A stretch of DNA of 64,000 nt from the NCBI GenBank assembly GCA_946406115.1, contig OX291547.1, forward strand, positions 7,011,001 through 7,075,000, in the 5' to 3' direction. This document shows positions 19,070 through 31,725 of the stretch, one piece after another. Position 1 is the stretch's first letter; each line of letters starts with the position of its first letter. The stretch is from Apoda limacodes (Eukaryota > Arthropoda > Insecta > Lepidoptera > Limacodidae). The notes under the pieces were generated by a model, which ran no database searches, had not been told where the DNA came from, and was given only the letters and a program-made list of their open reading frames with translations. The translations under genes were made by a program, and so were the position numbers.

Positions 19070-19430
19070 CCATTTATGTAGGTTGTAATATATAAGTACT
19101 TATCTAGCATATATATAACACGTGTTTGTAGATTTTGAAAGATAAGAAATATGAACTAAAGATTAAATGTAGGTTGTTGGATACTGATCTTATGTGATAG
19201 CCGTCTCGACGTAGGGCGACCGTTAGTGTGTCCTATCATCAGTAGGACGCGGGATATACAAGTATGAGTACACGGACTCGTCCGCGACTATTTTAGAAAT
19301 AATTTTGCACACCGGGCAGCGAGCCTTCGTGAAAGTGAAAAGTCATGACGTCATCGCTTATCTTTACCGAACATAGGTACTAATTATTATGTACCAATGG
19401 AAGAGCCATGGAATTTACCACAAGAGGAAC
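19070..19430. other. No recognisable feature
   Basis: This is mixed-composition spacer. The part 19195-19300 is GC-richer, with no match found. Confidence 0.45.
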
Positions 19431-19480
19431 GCCCCATGCTTAGCACACTCCTAAGAGCAAGACGCAATAAGCCCAACTGC
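19431..19480 (+). repeat. Dispersed repeat Rep-F, copy 2
   Basis: It shares the CACTCC-AAGAGCA-GACGCAATAA core with 18568-18625 in the same orientation. The boundaries are vague. Confidence 0.45.
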
Positions 19481-19990
19481 CCTGTAACTCCAGTCGCAGA
19501 GTAAAAATGATTTGTTTCGGTTTTTAAGCTGGCGTCCACACCATACATGATCAAGGATTCATAAAAAGGTTAAATTTATAGGTATTTTATCAGTTATAGT
19601 ACGAATAATAATAGTTTATACTTTTTTTGATCGATTAACTATTGAATAAGTGCGAGTTATATTATTAATGTAAAATTCACTGTCGCAGCTTTTCAGGAAT
19701 TAAGTCGCGAGCCAAATATGATTCCATGGGTTGTTACCAATCGCGTAGGTGAAGTATTACTGTCACCCTTCGCGTATTCATCGCCCGCCACCCCTCAAAT
19801 TGGCAAAGGTTTTCGTGTTTAAGCCCGTCTTTTAAAATTATGAAAATATTAAAGACCTCCACCGCCACGACCCTGGCTAACTTTATCTAAGTCCTCGAAC
19901 TACCATGATCCTATTAAATTATTATTCTGATCTTTATGTTAGTATTATATACGTGTGCGTGTGCACAACTACTTACCAAAATTTTATTAC
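19481..19990. other. No recognisable feature
   Basis: Nothing supportable is seen here. Confidence 0.45.
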
Positions 19991-19991
19991 T

Positions 19992-20043
19992 TTCGGATGA
20001 ATGGCTTAGTGTGTGAGTCCGACTCGCACCTGGCAGGTTTTTA
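19992..20043 (+). repeat. Rep-C 3'-end fragment
   Basis: TGTGAGTCCGACTCGCACCT followed by GGCAGGTTTTT matches the terminal part of Rep-C (CGCGAGTCCGACTCGCACTT, GGCC). The remainder of the repeat is absent. Confidence 0.55.
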
Positions 20044-20800
20044 CCTTTCATATCTACTAACTTTGTCCTGAAAATTACGAGAACACCAAAAAATAAATCA
20101 GCCAAAGTGGTACAGTCGTCGTCAAGTAAAATGCTCCATATACATATTAAGTATAGATTAAATAAGACTTAAACACAGTTGATAATAAACATTTCGGCAT
20201 TGCCCACGTACAGTTGCCTATGTAAGTTACAAGCATTTTACTTATAATTTTATAAGTAAATTTTTGACTACTTTTTATCAATTGAGGGTTGTCCAGAACC
20301 GAATAACTATTGTTCAGTTCACAATAAACAAGCTATTTATGTCATTTCAAAGTGTGTAAGGGGTTAATAATGAATTCTTAGGGTAAATAACAAATAAATA
20401 ATTTTGTTGCCGAAACGGAACTAAATTACTTATTTATGTATAGCAAATACATTGTGTTTAAAATTAACCCAATAGCTTGATCACCACTGTTCTCGAGTAA
20501 ACACAGTTAATTAATATTTGCTATAATTAAGCGTACTAGTTTGTAACTTTTAGCATCCAATGTGTATCTATTGCTACATATCTTACATTTAAATAAGAAA
20601 AAATAACTTATCTAGCACAGCTTATAACTTAGTAAACAAATAATTTGTACAAGTGGACATTATTTATTCATAGCTTAGTATTAAATTGGCAGAATTCATA
20701 AAAGTACAATTGTCTACAGATAAACAAGTAAAACAGCTAAATAAGTACCTCAGTACATACATTTCATTTAGTTGTTGTAATAATATTAGGTAAAATCAAT
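20044..20800. other. No recognisable feature
   Basis: This is very AT-rich spacer. Confidence 0.5.
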
Positions 20801-21050
20801 GGTCAATGGTTTATGGTGTCGCCTTAGCCGTTAAACACGACCCACTGCAGGGGTACTAGCCTCAAGCCATAGTGTAAGTTATGATAATTGTAATTATCAT
20901 CTAAGCCTCCGCCTCCTCCTCCAAGGGAGGTATCCCTGTAGTGGGGTGAACAACGGCTGAGGCAAAGCAACCAAAACTGCAAGGCATTCATGCAGAATAA
21001 GGCTTTAGGCCGTAGTCCTTAGTGTAAGTAATGATAATTGTTATTAAAAT
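20801..21050. repeat. Unclassified GC-richer segment with internal direct repeat
   Basis: TAGTGTAAGTTATGATAATT at 20872 recurs as TAGTGTAAGTAATGATAATT near 21020. Both are preceded by similar AGCC/AGG-CCGTAG phrases. Between them lies a pyrimidine-rich CCTCCGCCTCCTCCTCCAAG run followed by GGGAGG, which could pair. No coding is seen and the class is unknown. Confidence 0.4.
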
Positions 21051-21068
21051 TTTTTTACTGTCTAAAAT

Positions 21069-21180
21069 AAATACTTGACGTCTGTTAGTTTCAAATAGAA
21101 TGTAGCCACCACGTTTTATTAGTTAAATACTTGACTTCTGTTACTTTCAAATAGAATGTAGCCAGCATGTTTTATTAGTT
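21069..21180. repeat. 56-bp tandem duplication
   Basis: Units 21069-21124 and 21125-21180 both begin AAATACTTGAC and end GTTTTATTAGTT. They differ at four positions, so the duplication is fairly recent. Confidence 0.85.
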
Positions 21181-23100
21181 ATAAAAAATATAAAAGATTT
21201 TCGACAATAAACTAAGATGACTGCTACCAAATAAGCTTCATGTTTATTAAAAACTTTAAAGAATTCAATGGGTTGATAATATGCAAGTAATTTCTGCCAA
21301 GTTGACTTATCTGTTATTAGCAGTAAACATTGCAGGGTCTTTATTAGCCAACTCATTTTGTTATTTACAGCAATAACTTATTTATTTTAAAATATTAAGT
21401 TTTTTCAGTGTTTTGGCGCTCTTGAATTAATTTTTTTAAATCTGAATTCATACTATGAAATAAATTTTATAATGTTTCCAAAAGGTTTAACAACTATCCC
21501 GACAGATTAATAATTTACCTTCTAATCTTAGCAAAACTTACAACATGGCATAGCATGAGTTCTGGGAACTACGACAGCTGATTGAAAGCTTTATGTTATT
21601 ACGGGACAACTTCAGCATAAAATTATGTTCATTGTGTACACTGTACATAATGATAGATAATAACCACTGAATAGAATCTATCATTAGATAAACGCCGATG
21701 TGAATAGCTTTGACCACATTAAATTTAAAAACATGTAGAAATATAGTTTATTACGTACTGACATTTTATTGTAGTAGATTTTTCAACGCCGTTTTTTAAG
21801 TGTGTGTCGTATGAAAGTCTTGTACCATCATGTACTATTGTCGCATTACTCTATATACACGATTTTTTGTTATAAACTAATTAACGACTGCAATATTCAG
21901 AATACTTTACGAACTAATATAAAAGAAATTCATTTTACTTTGAATTTATTCTCTTTGAACTGAGCAATTTCTGTGAAATAATAATTCACAGCTTTTGTTC
22001 CAACTGATCGCTGGCTGGAGGTCTGTTTTAAAAAGTTAACTACTTTTATGTACATATTTATAATATATATATGTATTTTAATTACAGTTTATTACATATT
22101 ATTTTATTTATTAGTACCATTCTTTTCCGATTTGGTTCACCTGCCTCTGATCATTATTATTATATCTTCTACCCCAAGATTGTCTGATAAAAATCGATAA
22201 GACCACTTAATTGTATACTTTTGTTTAATTTAATTGTGAAAATACCTAACAAAAATACCATAAAAAATACAATATGGTTTTCAATAAAGCATACATCTAT
22301 CTATCTATCGAAAAACAATTGTGTTTTTTTGCCCCTTAACGTAAGCTTACCTGATTACGTTCTGCGTATAGATATGGGCCACAGCTCGGAATAGCAGGGG
22401 CCCAAACATTATCTCTTATGTTAAATCAAATAAGTGCTCTCTCATAATATTCGGCAGATTGTCCTAACACCTTTAAAGTGACGCACAGTACTTGTACAGA
22501 GGAATTTCCCTCCGCAAACACTTAGAGTGTAGATTGTGCTTCTTGTTTAAATTTTACCCTATAGTCTACAATATGTAGTTCCCTAGAATATAGCGATTCA
22601 ATTTATGATCACCAACACGCAAATACCTGTCTGGTGGTCCTGGTGTCATAACCACCAGTAGGGTACGATCACTGACGAACATCAGAAAAAGCCATTTTTT
22701 TAACAGATTTATGTAGAAATTTCAAGATACAAGCATTTCTGTCTAAAAAAATTGGTGTTCAGAAATGCTACATTCTAATTTAAGTTTAAAAAATGCTAAT
22801 AAAGCTATACATAAGTAAACGTTTTAAATATTAAATTTCTGATCTGCTTGTAATAACGAAGTTGGTAATAGCTTTAAGTTTAAAAGTTCTTTGTTCAAAA
22901 GTAATTCCAAGTTTCACATTTTGCAATAGCCGGAATGATAAGTCCATTAAAGAGTTTAATAGTTTCTGGTTCTAACTAACGTTCTATTGTATCTGTTTGC
23001 TTGTGTTATTATGCGAATACATGATATCTTTATTACATTCATTTGACATCTGCAGAACGAGTATTGAAGCCTTAAGCCTTCCTTAAACTACGAGTAGGTA
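21181..23100. other. No recognisable feature (1.9 kb)
   Basis: This is AT-rich DNA without a coding motif, tRNA boxes or a partner repeat. Only short microsatellite-like runs occur, such as (CTAT)n near 22303. Confidence 0.5.
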
Positions 23101-23104
23101 TGTA

Positions 23105-24085
23105 ATTATTTTATTTATTTATTTGTTCGGAACAACAAACGGTTATACAATATGATTTATTAACTTATATTAGGTACATCAACATTTTTACCTAATTGAA
23201 TAACCAACAACGTTATACAAACACAAATTAACTAAGGTAAGTATTTATTATATATATTATTGTTCACTAAGGTAACTTATTTAATTGATGCTAGTCTTAA
23301 CATTATAAATAAACTCATATAAACTAACTATATACTAAGAATATGTACACAGTACATACATATATATATACTTATATACATATATGTGCATAAATAAAAA
23401 AAAGAATACAATAAAATACAAATGTAGACATAGATGCAATAAACATAATACATATACATAATATAATACACATTTCATATCTAATATGTTATATGAATAT
23501 TACTAATTAAGTACTTTTTAATGATATGATTTTTATATATGCTTGCTGAAGAATTAATTATGTCTATGTGATTGAATTTATTATTGTAAGAGTTAAGTAC
23601 CCGCTGTAAGGGCGCTCGTACACCAGCATTAGTCCTACATCTTGTCTATAAACAGTTTATGTGGACGAGCTGTGCGCTGTGAGGAATTTTGTAGCCTAGT
23701 TTATTGTGACTATATTGTAAAGAAACATTGTGTCGAGGAGCAATCTCCTAGATTGTAATGACATTAATGAGAACTTCTCTAATAGCTGATCGTAGGGTAA
23801 ATAGCGGTGGAATAATCTGTAGTTTGTAACACGCAAGAATTTAAATTACAAGTTTTCTGTGAGTTTGTTATATTTGCTGTAGTAGGGATTCCAGATGGGG
23901 ACTGCGTATTCTAGAATGGGCCGTACAAGTGAGCAGAATTGGTAGATGTACGTTTTAGGACGCTTAACCTCTTTACTAGCTCTGAGGACAAATCCGAACA
24001 TTTTATATGCTTTGTTTACTATATTTTTAATATGAAGGTCAAAATGTAGTTTGCTATCGATCAAGAGTCCTAGATTAGTGGATTA
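23105..24085 (-). pseudogene. Jockey-like LINE 3' relic
   Basis: On the minus strand, 24064-23846 encodes LHFDLHIKNIVNKAYKMFGF, FCSLVRPILEYAVPIWNPYY and SKYNKL, the RT thumb and start of the C-terminal region of a Jockey-type LINE. Past a stop, the same kind of sequence continues down to about 23560 (FHRYLPYDQLLEKFSLMSLQ, SRRLLLDTMFLYNI), with further stops. A long AT-rich 3' untranslated part follows and ends in AAATAAATAAATAAAATAAT near 23105, a simple-repeat tail. It is 5'-truncated inside the RT and not related to LINE-A at sequence level. Confidence 0.8.
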
Positions 24086-24703
24086 GTAGACTAATGTTTT
24101 AAGTTAGTTAAATTTGTGAAATAATTTGTTTTTAACTAATTTTTTGGTTGTAAGTATATAAAACATCTACTTTTGGGATTTTTCTAGAATTTAAAAAAAA
24201 CGTGGTTTGAAAGTTTAACTTTTTAATATTATCTTTAAAATAGTGAATACTTAAACATTTTTTTTTAAAGTGGCTGTAGTTACACGAAGTAATGTACATA
24301 CTCAACTTCCAAAGTAACTTTTACGCTTGCACAAAAAGCCTTTTTTTGTAACGACTATTACGTTTATTACCGTACATAAATCCTGTTCCAAGGCGTCGTA
24401 AGTTTTTTAAGATATCAACATATTCGTGGAGTTTGTTTCATTCTATACAATAACAAAATATCAACATTTTGCGGGTATGCAACGGCATAAATTGTCCAAT
24501 CAATTGGTAGCAATCATAGGATCATCGCAAGCATCATAAGTGTTCTAGTAGATGATGAAGACAAGACATTAGGAGCTATTTGCAGTGCGAATTCATAATG
24601 GGATTTGGTTTGGCACATTTGGTTTTTTTCTCATTAATTAATAAATTATTAGCGTTGAACTAATTTACAATTTTAGAAATGGCATTATTTAATTCATCAT
24701 ATT
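24086..24703. other. No recognisable feature
   Basis: This is AT-rich spacer. Confidence 0.5.
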
Positions 24704-24772
24704 TAAGGAGGGCTCTCATACAACAAACCCCTTCGTGCGCGAGTCCGAATCGCACTTGGCCAGTTTTTTTTG
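24704..24772 (+). repeat. Rep-C 3'-end fragment
   Basis: GGAGGGCTCTCATACAACAA then CCCCTTCGTGCGCGAGTCCG and ATCGCACTTGGCCAGTTTTT reproduce the end of Rep-C with a short internal deletion. Confidence 0.65.
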
Positions 24773-25984
24773 TCTTCTTTCAATGATTGTAACCAAACTC
24801 AGTCTTCATTGTTAATCAACCGTAATCCAATTGCGAACCCATTACAAAAAGTAAGGAGTACTGATAAAAATTGAGTTTAAACTTGCCGCAGAATTAAATT
24901 ATAACTTGATTAGGAATAAAAATTGATTTCAATTGTTACCTCCCTGGGTCCAGTTAACTACCTCGAACCCGAGACACCTATAAACTACGTAGATAGTGTT
25001 AGATAAACATTTCAGGGCTCACAATCAGTAAAAACATAATACATAGCCAAGCAGTAGGTATACCAGCAATCTTAAGCATTGGATTGCAACCGAGCAAATA
25101 AATAACTTGGTGGCTGCATTTTTACTGCGTAATAACAAAAAAATAAGTAATAACTTTAAGTTATTTATTACTTCTATATTTATGATTCATACAGTTTTAC
25201 AATTAATTGTTATTTTATATTTTACTTTCATTGTTATTTTATATTTATTTCGTTTACATTGTTATTAAGTTGGTATTAATTTCTTAGGCGGGTGTTCTAG
25301 TGTAGGTGTTAAGGTTTTATGTAGTTATTTATAAATTTAATATAGTTAGTCTGTAAGTGTATAGTAAATAACTTATTATAACTTGATCGTAAACGCTTTG
25401 GGTTAACTGTAAGTTTACAATTCTATCAATAAATAAATAAATAAATAAACAAATAAATACAAACCTTGCTTTTACCCCATCAGTTTTTTTTAGGGCTAAA
25501 GTACATACCTTTAGAATTTTAGGTGTTACCAACGGCATAGACTGAAATAAATCCTGTCATAATCCTTGTTTTATTAAAAAAAAACTAATCTCATATCTAC
25601 ACTGTCACCTCTGTCCAATTTCAATTAACGAGTCCAGAGAAGCGTTAACGCTTTGCGACAACCCTACACCAGCGTTAAGCTGATTGCACACTATACACTG
25701 CCACTTGGCTGTCTAGCTCTATCCTATTTATCTAATGTTAACACCTTGTTTATAATTTTAACCTTGCATAGCATAGCATAATCTTAATATAGTATATCTT
25801 AAGGTAGTACAATATAGCATAGCATAGTATAGCTAGATTTGAATTTAAATTAAAAAAAACGATTACGCCACAAAGGGCAGCTATTGTGTAAATGTCGTAA
25901 CTCTCGAAGAGCAACTAGTTATGCTGTTCTGAATATAACCTAAGAGATTTAGGCTCTACGTTGGTATGTCAGCGAGGAACTGTC
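24773..25984. other. No recognisable feature
   Basis: This is AT-rich. It holds (AAAT)n near 25431-25460 and a local run of GCATAGCATAG/TATAGCATAGCATAG near 25767-25830. No coding is seen. Confidence 0.5.
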
Positions 25985-26215
25985 GTTTTGGAGTTAAGAA
26001 GAATAAATAAATAAATATATTTGGGCATTACACACAGCGCCGTCTAGCCTCAAAGTAAGCAAAGCTTGTGGTATGGATACCAGACAGCGGATACAAATAC
26101 ATATTTTACTTTTTTTTGTAAATACATACATATCATACATAATTACACCCAGACTCAAGACAAACACAAATGTTTATTACATAAATGTTTGTCCTGTACG
26201 TAGAAGGAGAATAAG
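25985..26215 (-). repeat. SINE-A copy 1 (head missing)
   Basis: Read on the minus strand, this holds GGACAAACATTTATGTAATA, CTTGAGTCTGGGTGTAATTA, GTATCCGCTGTCTGGTATCC, GCTTTGCTTACTTTGAGGCT and AGACGGCGCTGTGTGTAATG, then a (TTTA)n tail. Two further copies at 47390-47656 and 59615-59880 carry a tRNA-like head upstream. Here the head is replaced by unrelated sequence at about 26210. All three copies lie on the minus strand. Confidence 0.75.
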
Positions 26216-26847
26216 CAATTCGAATATTACTCCTCAAAATATCTGATTACAAAAAAAGCTCACGTACACGTACAGTACCTAATAGTCACAAATGTTTCCT
26301 CATGTCTAAGAATTCGAATAAAACATGAATTTACGATTTTCCGAGCATATACTACCTTTGGCGGTCTTTTTTGGTGATCACAACAACGATGGTACTTACG
26401 AAAAACACAATTTGTATCCAGAACCCTCCCGAACAAAATATCCGACCTAGGTATTTCTAGTTATATATTGGTGGGTTTTTGCTATATAAATCTCTTCACT
26501 CTTAATTTTCTCTGCATGTTTGTTTTTTTATTTATTAATTCAAGCAACTTGGAGTACCTTTTAATCGCTAGAACGCTAATTATATTAAAAAGTATCCTGT
26601 TTCAGACCATTGATTCCCTCTTACCTTATGCTTTACCTAGTGCCTTATGCTGAAAAACGTGTTTCAGCATTCAGCGTGTACAAATCAGAAAAAACGAGGA
26701 AACATAGCGGAAAAGATTCACGTTCGTTAGCAACAGATATTTATGTGACACTGAAAGCTAACAATTAAACAAACTCATAATAAAATGCATATTCTTCTTG
26801 AGTGACACAGTCTTTTACATGTATAAGTATTAATGTTTTAAGTAGTT
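26216..26847. other. No recognisable feature
   Basis: A plus-strand frame at 26468-26653 is hydrophobic by composition only. A small hairpin, GCTGAAA-ACGTG-TTTCAGC, lies near 26650-26669. Confidence 0.45.
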
Positions 26848-27155
26848 TTAAGGGTTCCGTACCCAAAGGGTAAAAAAACGGGACCCTTTTACCAAGGTTC
26901 CACTGTCCGTCCGTCCGTCCGTCTGCCACCAGGCTGTATCTCACTTACCGTGATAGTAAGGCAGTTGGAATTTTCACAGAATTGCTCGATATTGATAACG
27001 GCAACACTACGCTTAAAATATTCAAAGAATATTTAGTTATATATTCACTTTAAAAATATATAATTAAATAAAAATGAAGCAAATATTTAAGTGGGCTTTT
27101 TATAGATAATGGTAACCCTTGGTGCGCGAGACCGACTCGCACTTGGTCGAGCTTT
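26848..27155 (+). repeat. Dispersed repeat Rep-C, nearly complete copy
   Basis: It opens AGGGTTCCGTACCCAAAGGG and contains CCGTCCGTCCGTCCGTCTGC, GGCTGTATCTCACTTACCGT and TTGCTCGATATTGATAACGG. It ends CCTTGGTGCGCGAGACCGAC, TCGCACTTGG. An internal part is deleted relative to 61436-61855. Confidence 0.75.
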
Positions 27156-27252
27156 TAGTATTAATGAGATAATCGTGATATTGTTTTAAAGTTTCAATCA
27201 CAATTAATGTGAAACACAGAACATTGTTGATATTTAGCCTTTTATTTCTAGA

Positions 27253-27755
27253 CTAGCTACTGCCAGCGGTTTCGCCAGCCCTAAATTTTGTTATCCGCGT
27301 AGGTTCTTACGGCAACTTCTGAATTACAGAAAAAAAAACAAACAATCAAATCCTTCCTCTTTAATGGCATAATACATTCGTGTCTGTGAAACCATGGAAA
27401 TACACATACAAAATTTCAACCCAATCGGTCAAGCCGTTTAGTAGTTGACATAACAACAGCAGCGCCACGTACCGGGTCCAGTTGTAATTTTAAATTATCC
27501 AGGAATCCATCAAAATACCCATTTAAAATAGTAAAAGATAAGTACGATAGGATAATTCTTGCTACCCGTTGTCCTATTACCCGTTTTCCTGTAGGAATGA
27601 ACCATTTGCCCGAAGTAAAAAGTAGCCTATGTTCATCAGGGATAATGTCGGCTTCTAATGGCAAAAGAATTTTTCAAATCAGTCCAGAATTTTTGGAGCC
27701 AATCCAATAAACAAACAAACAAACAAATCTTTCCTCTTTATAATATTAGTGTAGA
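27253..27755 (-). mobile_element. Non-autonomous Helitron-like element (503 bp)
   Basis: On the minus strand it starts TCTACACTAATATTATAAAG after an A, continues with (TTTG)n and GGATTGGCTCCAAAAATTC-like sequence, and ends GCAGTAGCTAG before a T. The A|TC...CTAG|T termini are the Helitron signature (insertion between A and T, no target duplication). TCTATACTAATATTATA-type openings are what I remember for lepidopteran Helitrons. It has no Rep/helicase coding, so it would depend on an autonomous partner. Confidence 0.65.
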
Positions 27756-28160
27756 TTTAAAACTATATTTTTTATAGAATTAAAATAGAGATTAATATGA
27801 TCTATCTGTTAGAATTTGTTGTTTTATTTTACTTACTTTTATTCAGTCCCCAAATGGTTCCGACAAACACCAATTTTTGAACTGATTTGCACATATTTGT
27901 AAGAGCGCCCTTAACTTCAGAATACTCGTGAATATTTATTTATTTAGATCTGGAAAACCAGAAACTAAAAAAAAACATAATTAAGCCGTCGGAAATGCGG
28001 TTCTTCCTTACTACTTTCTACATAAGTGATCCGTTAATAACACGATATTTTTTTGTTTAATTTATTGTACTTTGTTAAATTATTAAATACAACAAGAATA
28101 AATAAGTTTTAAGTATAATTTTAGTTTTAAGAATTTAAAAAAGTCATGGTCCTAATTCAG
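27756..28160. other. No recognisable feature
   Basis: This is AT-rich spacer. Confidence 0.5.
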
Positions 28161-28275
28161 AACAAACCTTAAAAAAAACGAAAAATAAAAAAAACATTCA
28201 TTTGGAATCGTAAGTAGGTTAAACCATTTTGGTTGTTTTTACTATAAACATATCACTTTTACTAAAGAAACTTAA
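28161..28275 (+). repeat. Dispersed repeat Rep-D, part 1
   Basis: AAACCATTTTGGTTGTTTTT, ACTATAAACATATCACTTTT and ACTAAA match 3818-3862 on the same strand. Confidence 0.55.
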
Positions 28276-28319
28276 AATTAATAATTAAAAAACATAAGTT
28301 ACCCCACCAGTGACGTTAA

Positions 28320-28445
28320 ATACCTAAGGTTGGATTGCACCAAAATGATTGTTAAAGTAATTGTAAAAAAAAACTTTAACAATTACTTTTACTTTAACCG
28401 TTACAATTCGCTAAATTGGGTTGCACCGTCCTACAAGTTGTAAAT
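28320..28445. repeat. Inverted-repeat segment (possible MITE)
   Basis: ATTGTTAAAGT (28348-28358) pairs exactly with ACTTTAACAAT (28373-28383). ATTGCACCAAAA on the left and GGGTTGCACC on the right flank it. The flanking phrases are not cleanly inverted, so this is a weak call. Confidence 0.35.
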
Positions 28446-29434
28446 GCTATTGTTACATGTTTTGCTAGCAAAAAAGACTTGAATCCATGCCTCTTAAAAT
28501 GAATAAAAAATTATTGTGCGAAACTCCCAAAGCATAGTTAGAACAAAAGAGTCCTTAATATCTGTTGTTTATGAGTCAATGTAGATTGGCAGTAACCGTG
28601 AGAAAAGACAAGATGGCGCGATATGTAACTAAGCGTGCACGAGGATCGAGCTATATTGTAACTATGTTGACGTTTTTATTAGTAAACAAGATATAAATAT
28701 GAATACTATCTGTTTTAGTACTATTAAAATCTGTTTTTTTGAAAGGTTTAAATAACTAGTACGACTAGGCTTTACCAAATTTATAAGTAATAATAGCAAA
28801 TAGAACTTGCAGTGACGCTGCGCTATAATCTACAGTTATATTTTACAAATTTTGTGATATGTTTAAAAAAAAAAAAACTTTTTAAATAAATGTATTTTAT
28901 TAGCAATGTTACCTGCATAATATTCAAAACACTAGATAATTTAAATTTGTTGTATTTCACATAAATAACCTCATTTTATGATCATTTAGTGGCTTGTCAA
29001 TTGTAACTTTAACTATGACAAGTCATTTTCGGCTGGTTATTGTGAACGTTAAAGTTATGACGTAATTTAAAAATTGTGAGCTGGTGCACTCCATTTTTTG
29101 CTTAACCGAGTATTTGACAAGCCGTCGCCCTTTTTTTATCGTTATCACGCGAAAAATAGGTAAGTACCTCTGAGAGTGCGATTTGTTGACTACATGCAGA
29201 CATACAAAAGGTGCTCAACCTATTTCAGAGACTTATAATGTTGTTATCATATTGTTATCAATACTTAATAAAACTTTAAAAAAAAATCGTTGTTCAATTT
29301 ATAAGTAATTAAACACTAATAATTGTTTTTCTTTTGTCTTGTATATATTTTCCTCTCTGTAGTGAGATGTTAAATTGCGCGTTTTGCTCGGCTGGAAATT
29401 ATTTTGGATTTCGTGCCGTAAAATCTCTTGCTTT
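28446..29434. other. No recognisable feature
   Basis: This is AT-rich. At 28985-29125, CTTGTCA/TGACAAG/GACAAGCC phrases suggest a decayed inverted-repeat element, but no ends could be fixed. Confidence 0.4.
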
Positions 29435-29550
29435 CCTCAGGATTCAATTTTTGAACCACTTCCTTCGCTCGTGGGTTTAATCTTTGAATCCTTCACTTGC
29501 TCGGTATTAAATTTAGGCGTCAAGCCAAAAAGCAACTTTCCAGCCTTACA
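29435..29550 (+). repeat. Dispersed repeat Rep-D, part 2
   Basis: CGCTCGTGGGTTTAATCTTT, GAATCCTTCACTTGCTCGGT and AAAAAGCAACTTTCCAGCCT match 3873-3955. Confidence 0.65.
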
Positions 29551-31725
29551 AAAACTATTGTTATTACCAACATGGAATGAGAAATGTGATATTTTTAAAT
29601 TCTATTAAAATAACTGCTTGTGGCTTCTTCATTATTTCAACGGTTTGTTTGACTTAGATACTTTGATTTAAACTATTTTAAGAAAATATACCTAAATATC
29701 TAAGGTATGTACGTGTCACACGTGCATAAAATATTTATATACCGATTTTCACATTTTTTGACTTGAATCAAACCGATTCATAACCAGAGTTAGTTTAGGA
29801 AATATGGTTCCGAGAGAAATTTAATTGTTTGAATGATGTACTTACATTTGTTCAGTTAAAGCAGCAAAAAAAATATTTTAATACAGCTCTATGTTCTGTC
29901 GGCCAATTTTATATTTTTAGTGGGTTCAAAAATCGGTTTTATTTTTTATAAGGGGGTTTGTAGTCGATTTTACTTTACAAAACACTAGTTCATAAAGTGG
30001 CTCCTATAGCACCGCTTTTAGGTTTATGATACTGCTTGTAAAACAAGCGTGCTTTTTACTTGAGCATAACTACCCCGTGGCACTTTTTTCAGATATACTG
30101 AGCAAAACTACCAGGCACCGCCGTCTTTTGCAGAGCACCGGTGAGGCCAGTGCGTTTACTTCTACGATGGTGAACATTACTTTCTCTGCGCGTGCAAAAA
30201 GAAACTGTTCGCCATTCTCCACAAATATTTGTTTAAACATGATAATAGGTTGTGTTGTGATGTTTTATTCGTTTTTTTGCATACATGCTATGTTGAAAAT
30301 TGTTGTATGGCAATTGTGAGCGATGATTTTCACACACCCCGCGCCTACGCTCTCACCTCACGCCTTGGCCTGGAATCCTGATGCCTCGAGTGTAATGAAC
30401 AGCTTCGATCACTTGTATCACAATGTATCGTTTTATTTATTTTTGTGTTCCTATAAAACCTAGTCTTAAAAAATTAATTGGTATAACATTTAGATCAAAT
30501 TGTTCTATGCATAACAATAGAGTATTTTTGTATTTGCAAATATTGTTTGAATACGGAGCACGTACAAAGTAATGTATTGGAATACATTTCGGGGTTATTG
30601 TAACGTAGTCACGTCCTGTCCTGACGTAAATATATGTCGGGATCTGATCGGTTCTGTGGGTTACCAGGGCCCTGGGGTCATCTATTCAATATTACTTTTA
30701 ATGTATTAGATATATATCAATCTATATATATACAAAAGGACATGTCCTGATTGATTCATCAACATCGACCTAATGGTCTTCTTATATCAATCAAATTCCT
30801 GATTAAGATTTTTTTAGGAAAATCTGTCATTCTTCAAGTTATATCCAAAAGTTTATTTTATTTGGTTCAATATTTAAAAAAGCTTTTAATCATCCTTTTA
30901 TACTCATATAATATAAGGATAAAATTTGTATGGAAATCCGGTTTTTTAATAAAACCAAGTAAATTGGTACATTATATGGTCTTTCAGTTGCAAATAAAGA
31001 ATTACGTGTTATATATAGCCTTTTCAGCGAATCGTCCCAAGGGTGGGTCAAATCTTCTGAAACGTTGGTATTTAAAACACACATAATTTGTATATTTATT
31101 TTTGGTGTAAGTGAAGTAAAAAAGGTAAAGGTAAACTACGAGGTAAGAAGATACCTGATTATTACCAACCTTTTCTGTATGGTTTTCATTTTCTATCTAC
31201 CTAAAGGTTTTTTCAACGCACGCAAAATGTTGAAATACATAGTTTGTGATCCATGTACATACAACGGTGTCACATGTACGGTGCGCAATAAAGCATATTA
31301 CTATCTATCTACCTACATATCTACTTTTAGTATATTAATGTCTATCTGTATTTTACCTTACACAACATAAATACGTTAAAGTCGTCATTTTGCACGAGTT
31401 TAATTCAGTTATTGCAGGGTCCCGGAAAGCTAAAAGCTCGTATAATATCGTTAGGTACCTTCGTTTTCGACGCAGGCGGGACGTAAACCAATTATGCACT
31501 GTTTCAAGTTGTTTTGATGTCAGTATTAATTTCAAAGAGTACTATGAAGATAGTATGATTTACATTAGATGTAGGTACCTGCCTATCTATTCTACCTAAA
31601 TATTTGTATGTACTTGTACACGCATTTGAATTAAAGGTGTTTTGGTAATAAATGCTAAAGTGGTTTGTAACAACTGAAGATGTAGTTTCTCAATATAATA
31701 TATACTTATCTAAATACAGGCTTTT
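29551..31725. other. No recognisable feature (2.2 kb)
   Basis: Open frames at 30026-30319, 30751-31086 and 31065-31370 (plus) show no domain, no codon-periodic composition that I can judge, and no splice-supported extension. The part 30590-30690 is GC-richer and unclassified. Confidence 0.45.

Noticed and set aside
22300..22315. Short tetranucleotide runs considered as CRISPR-like or satellite arrays
   Set aside because: There are no spacers and too few units. No CRISPR array occurs in this eukaryotic window.
30026..30319. 97-codon ORF, GC-richer than its surroundings
   Set aside because: I find no recognisable domain, splice context or second copy. Treated as chance.
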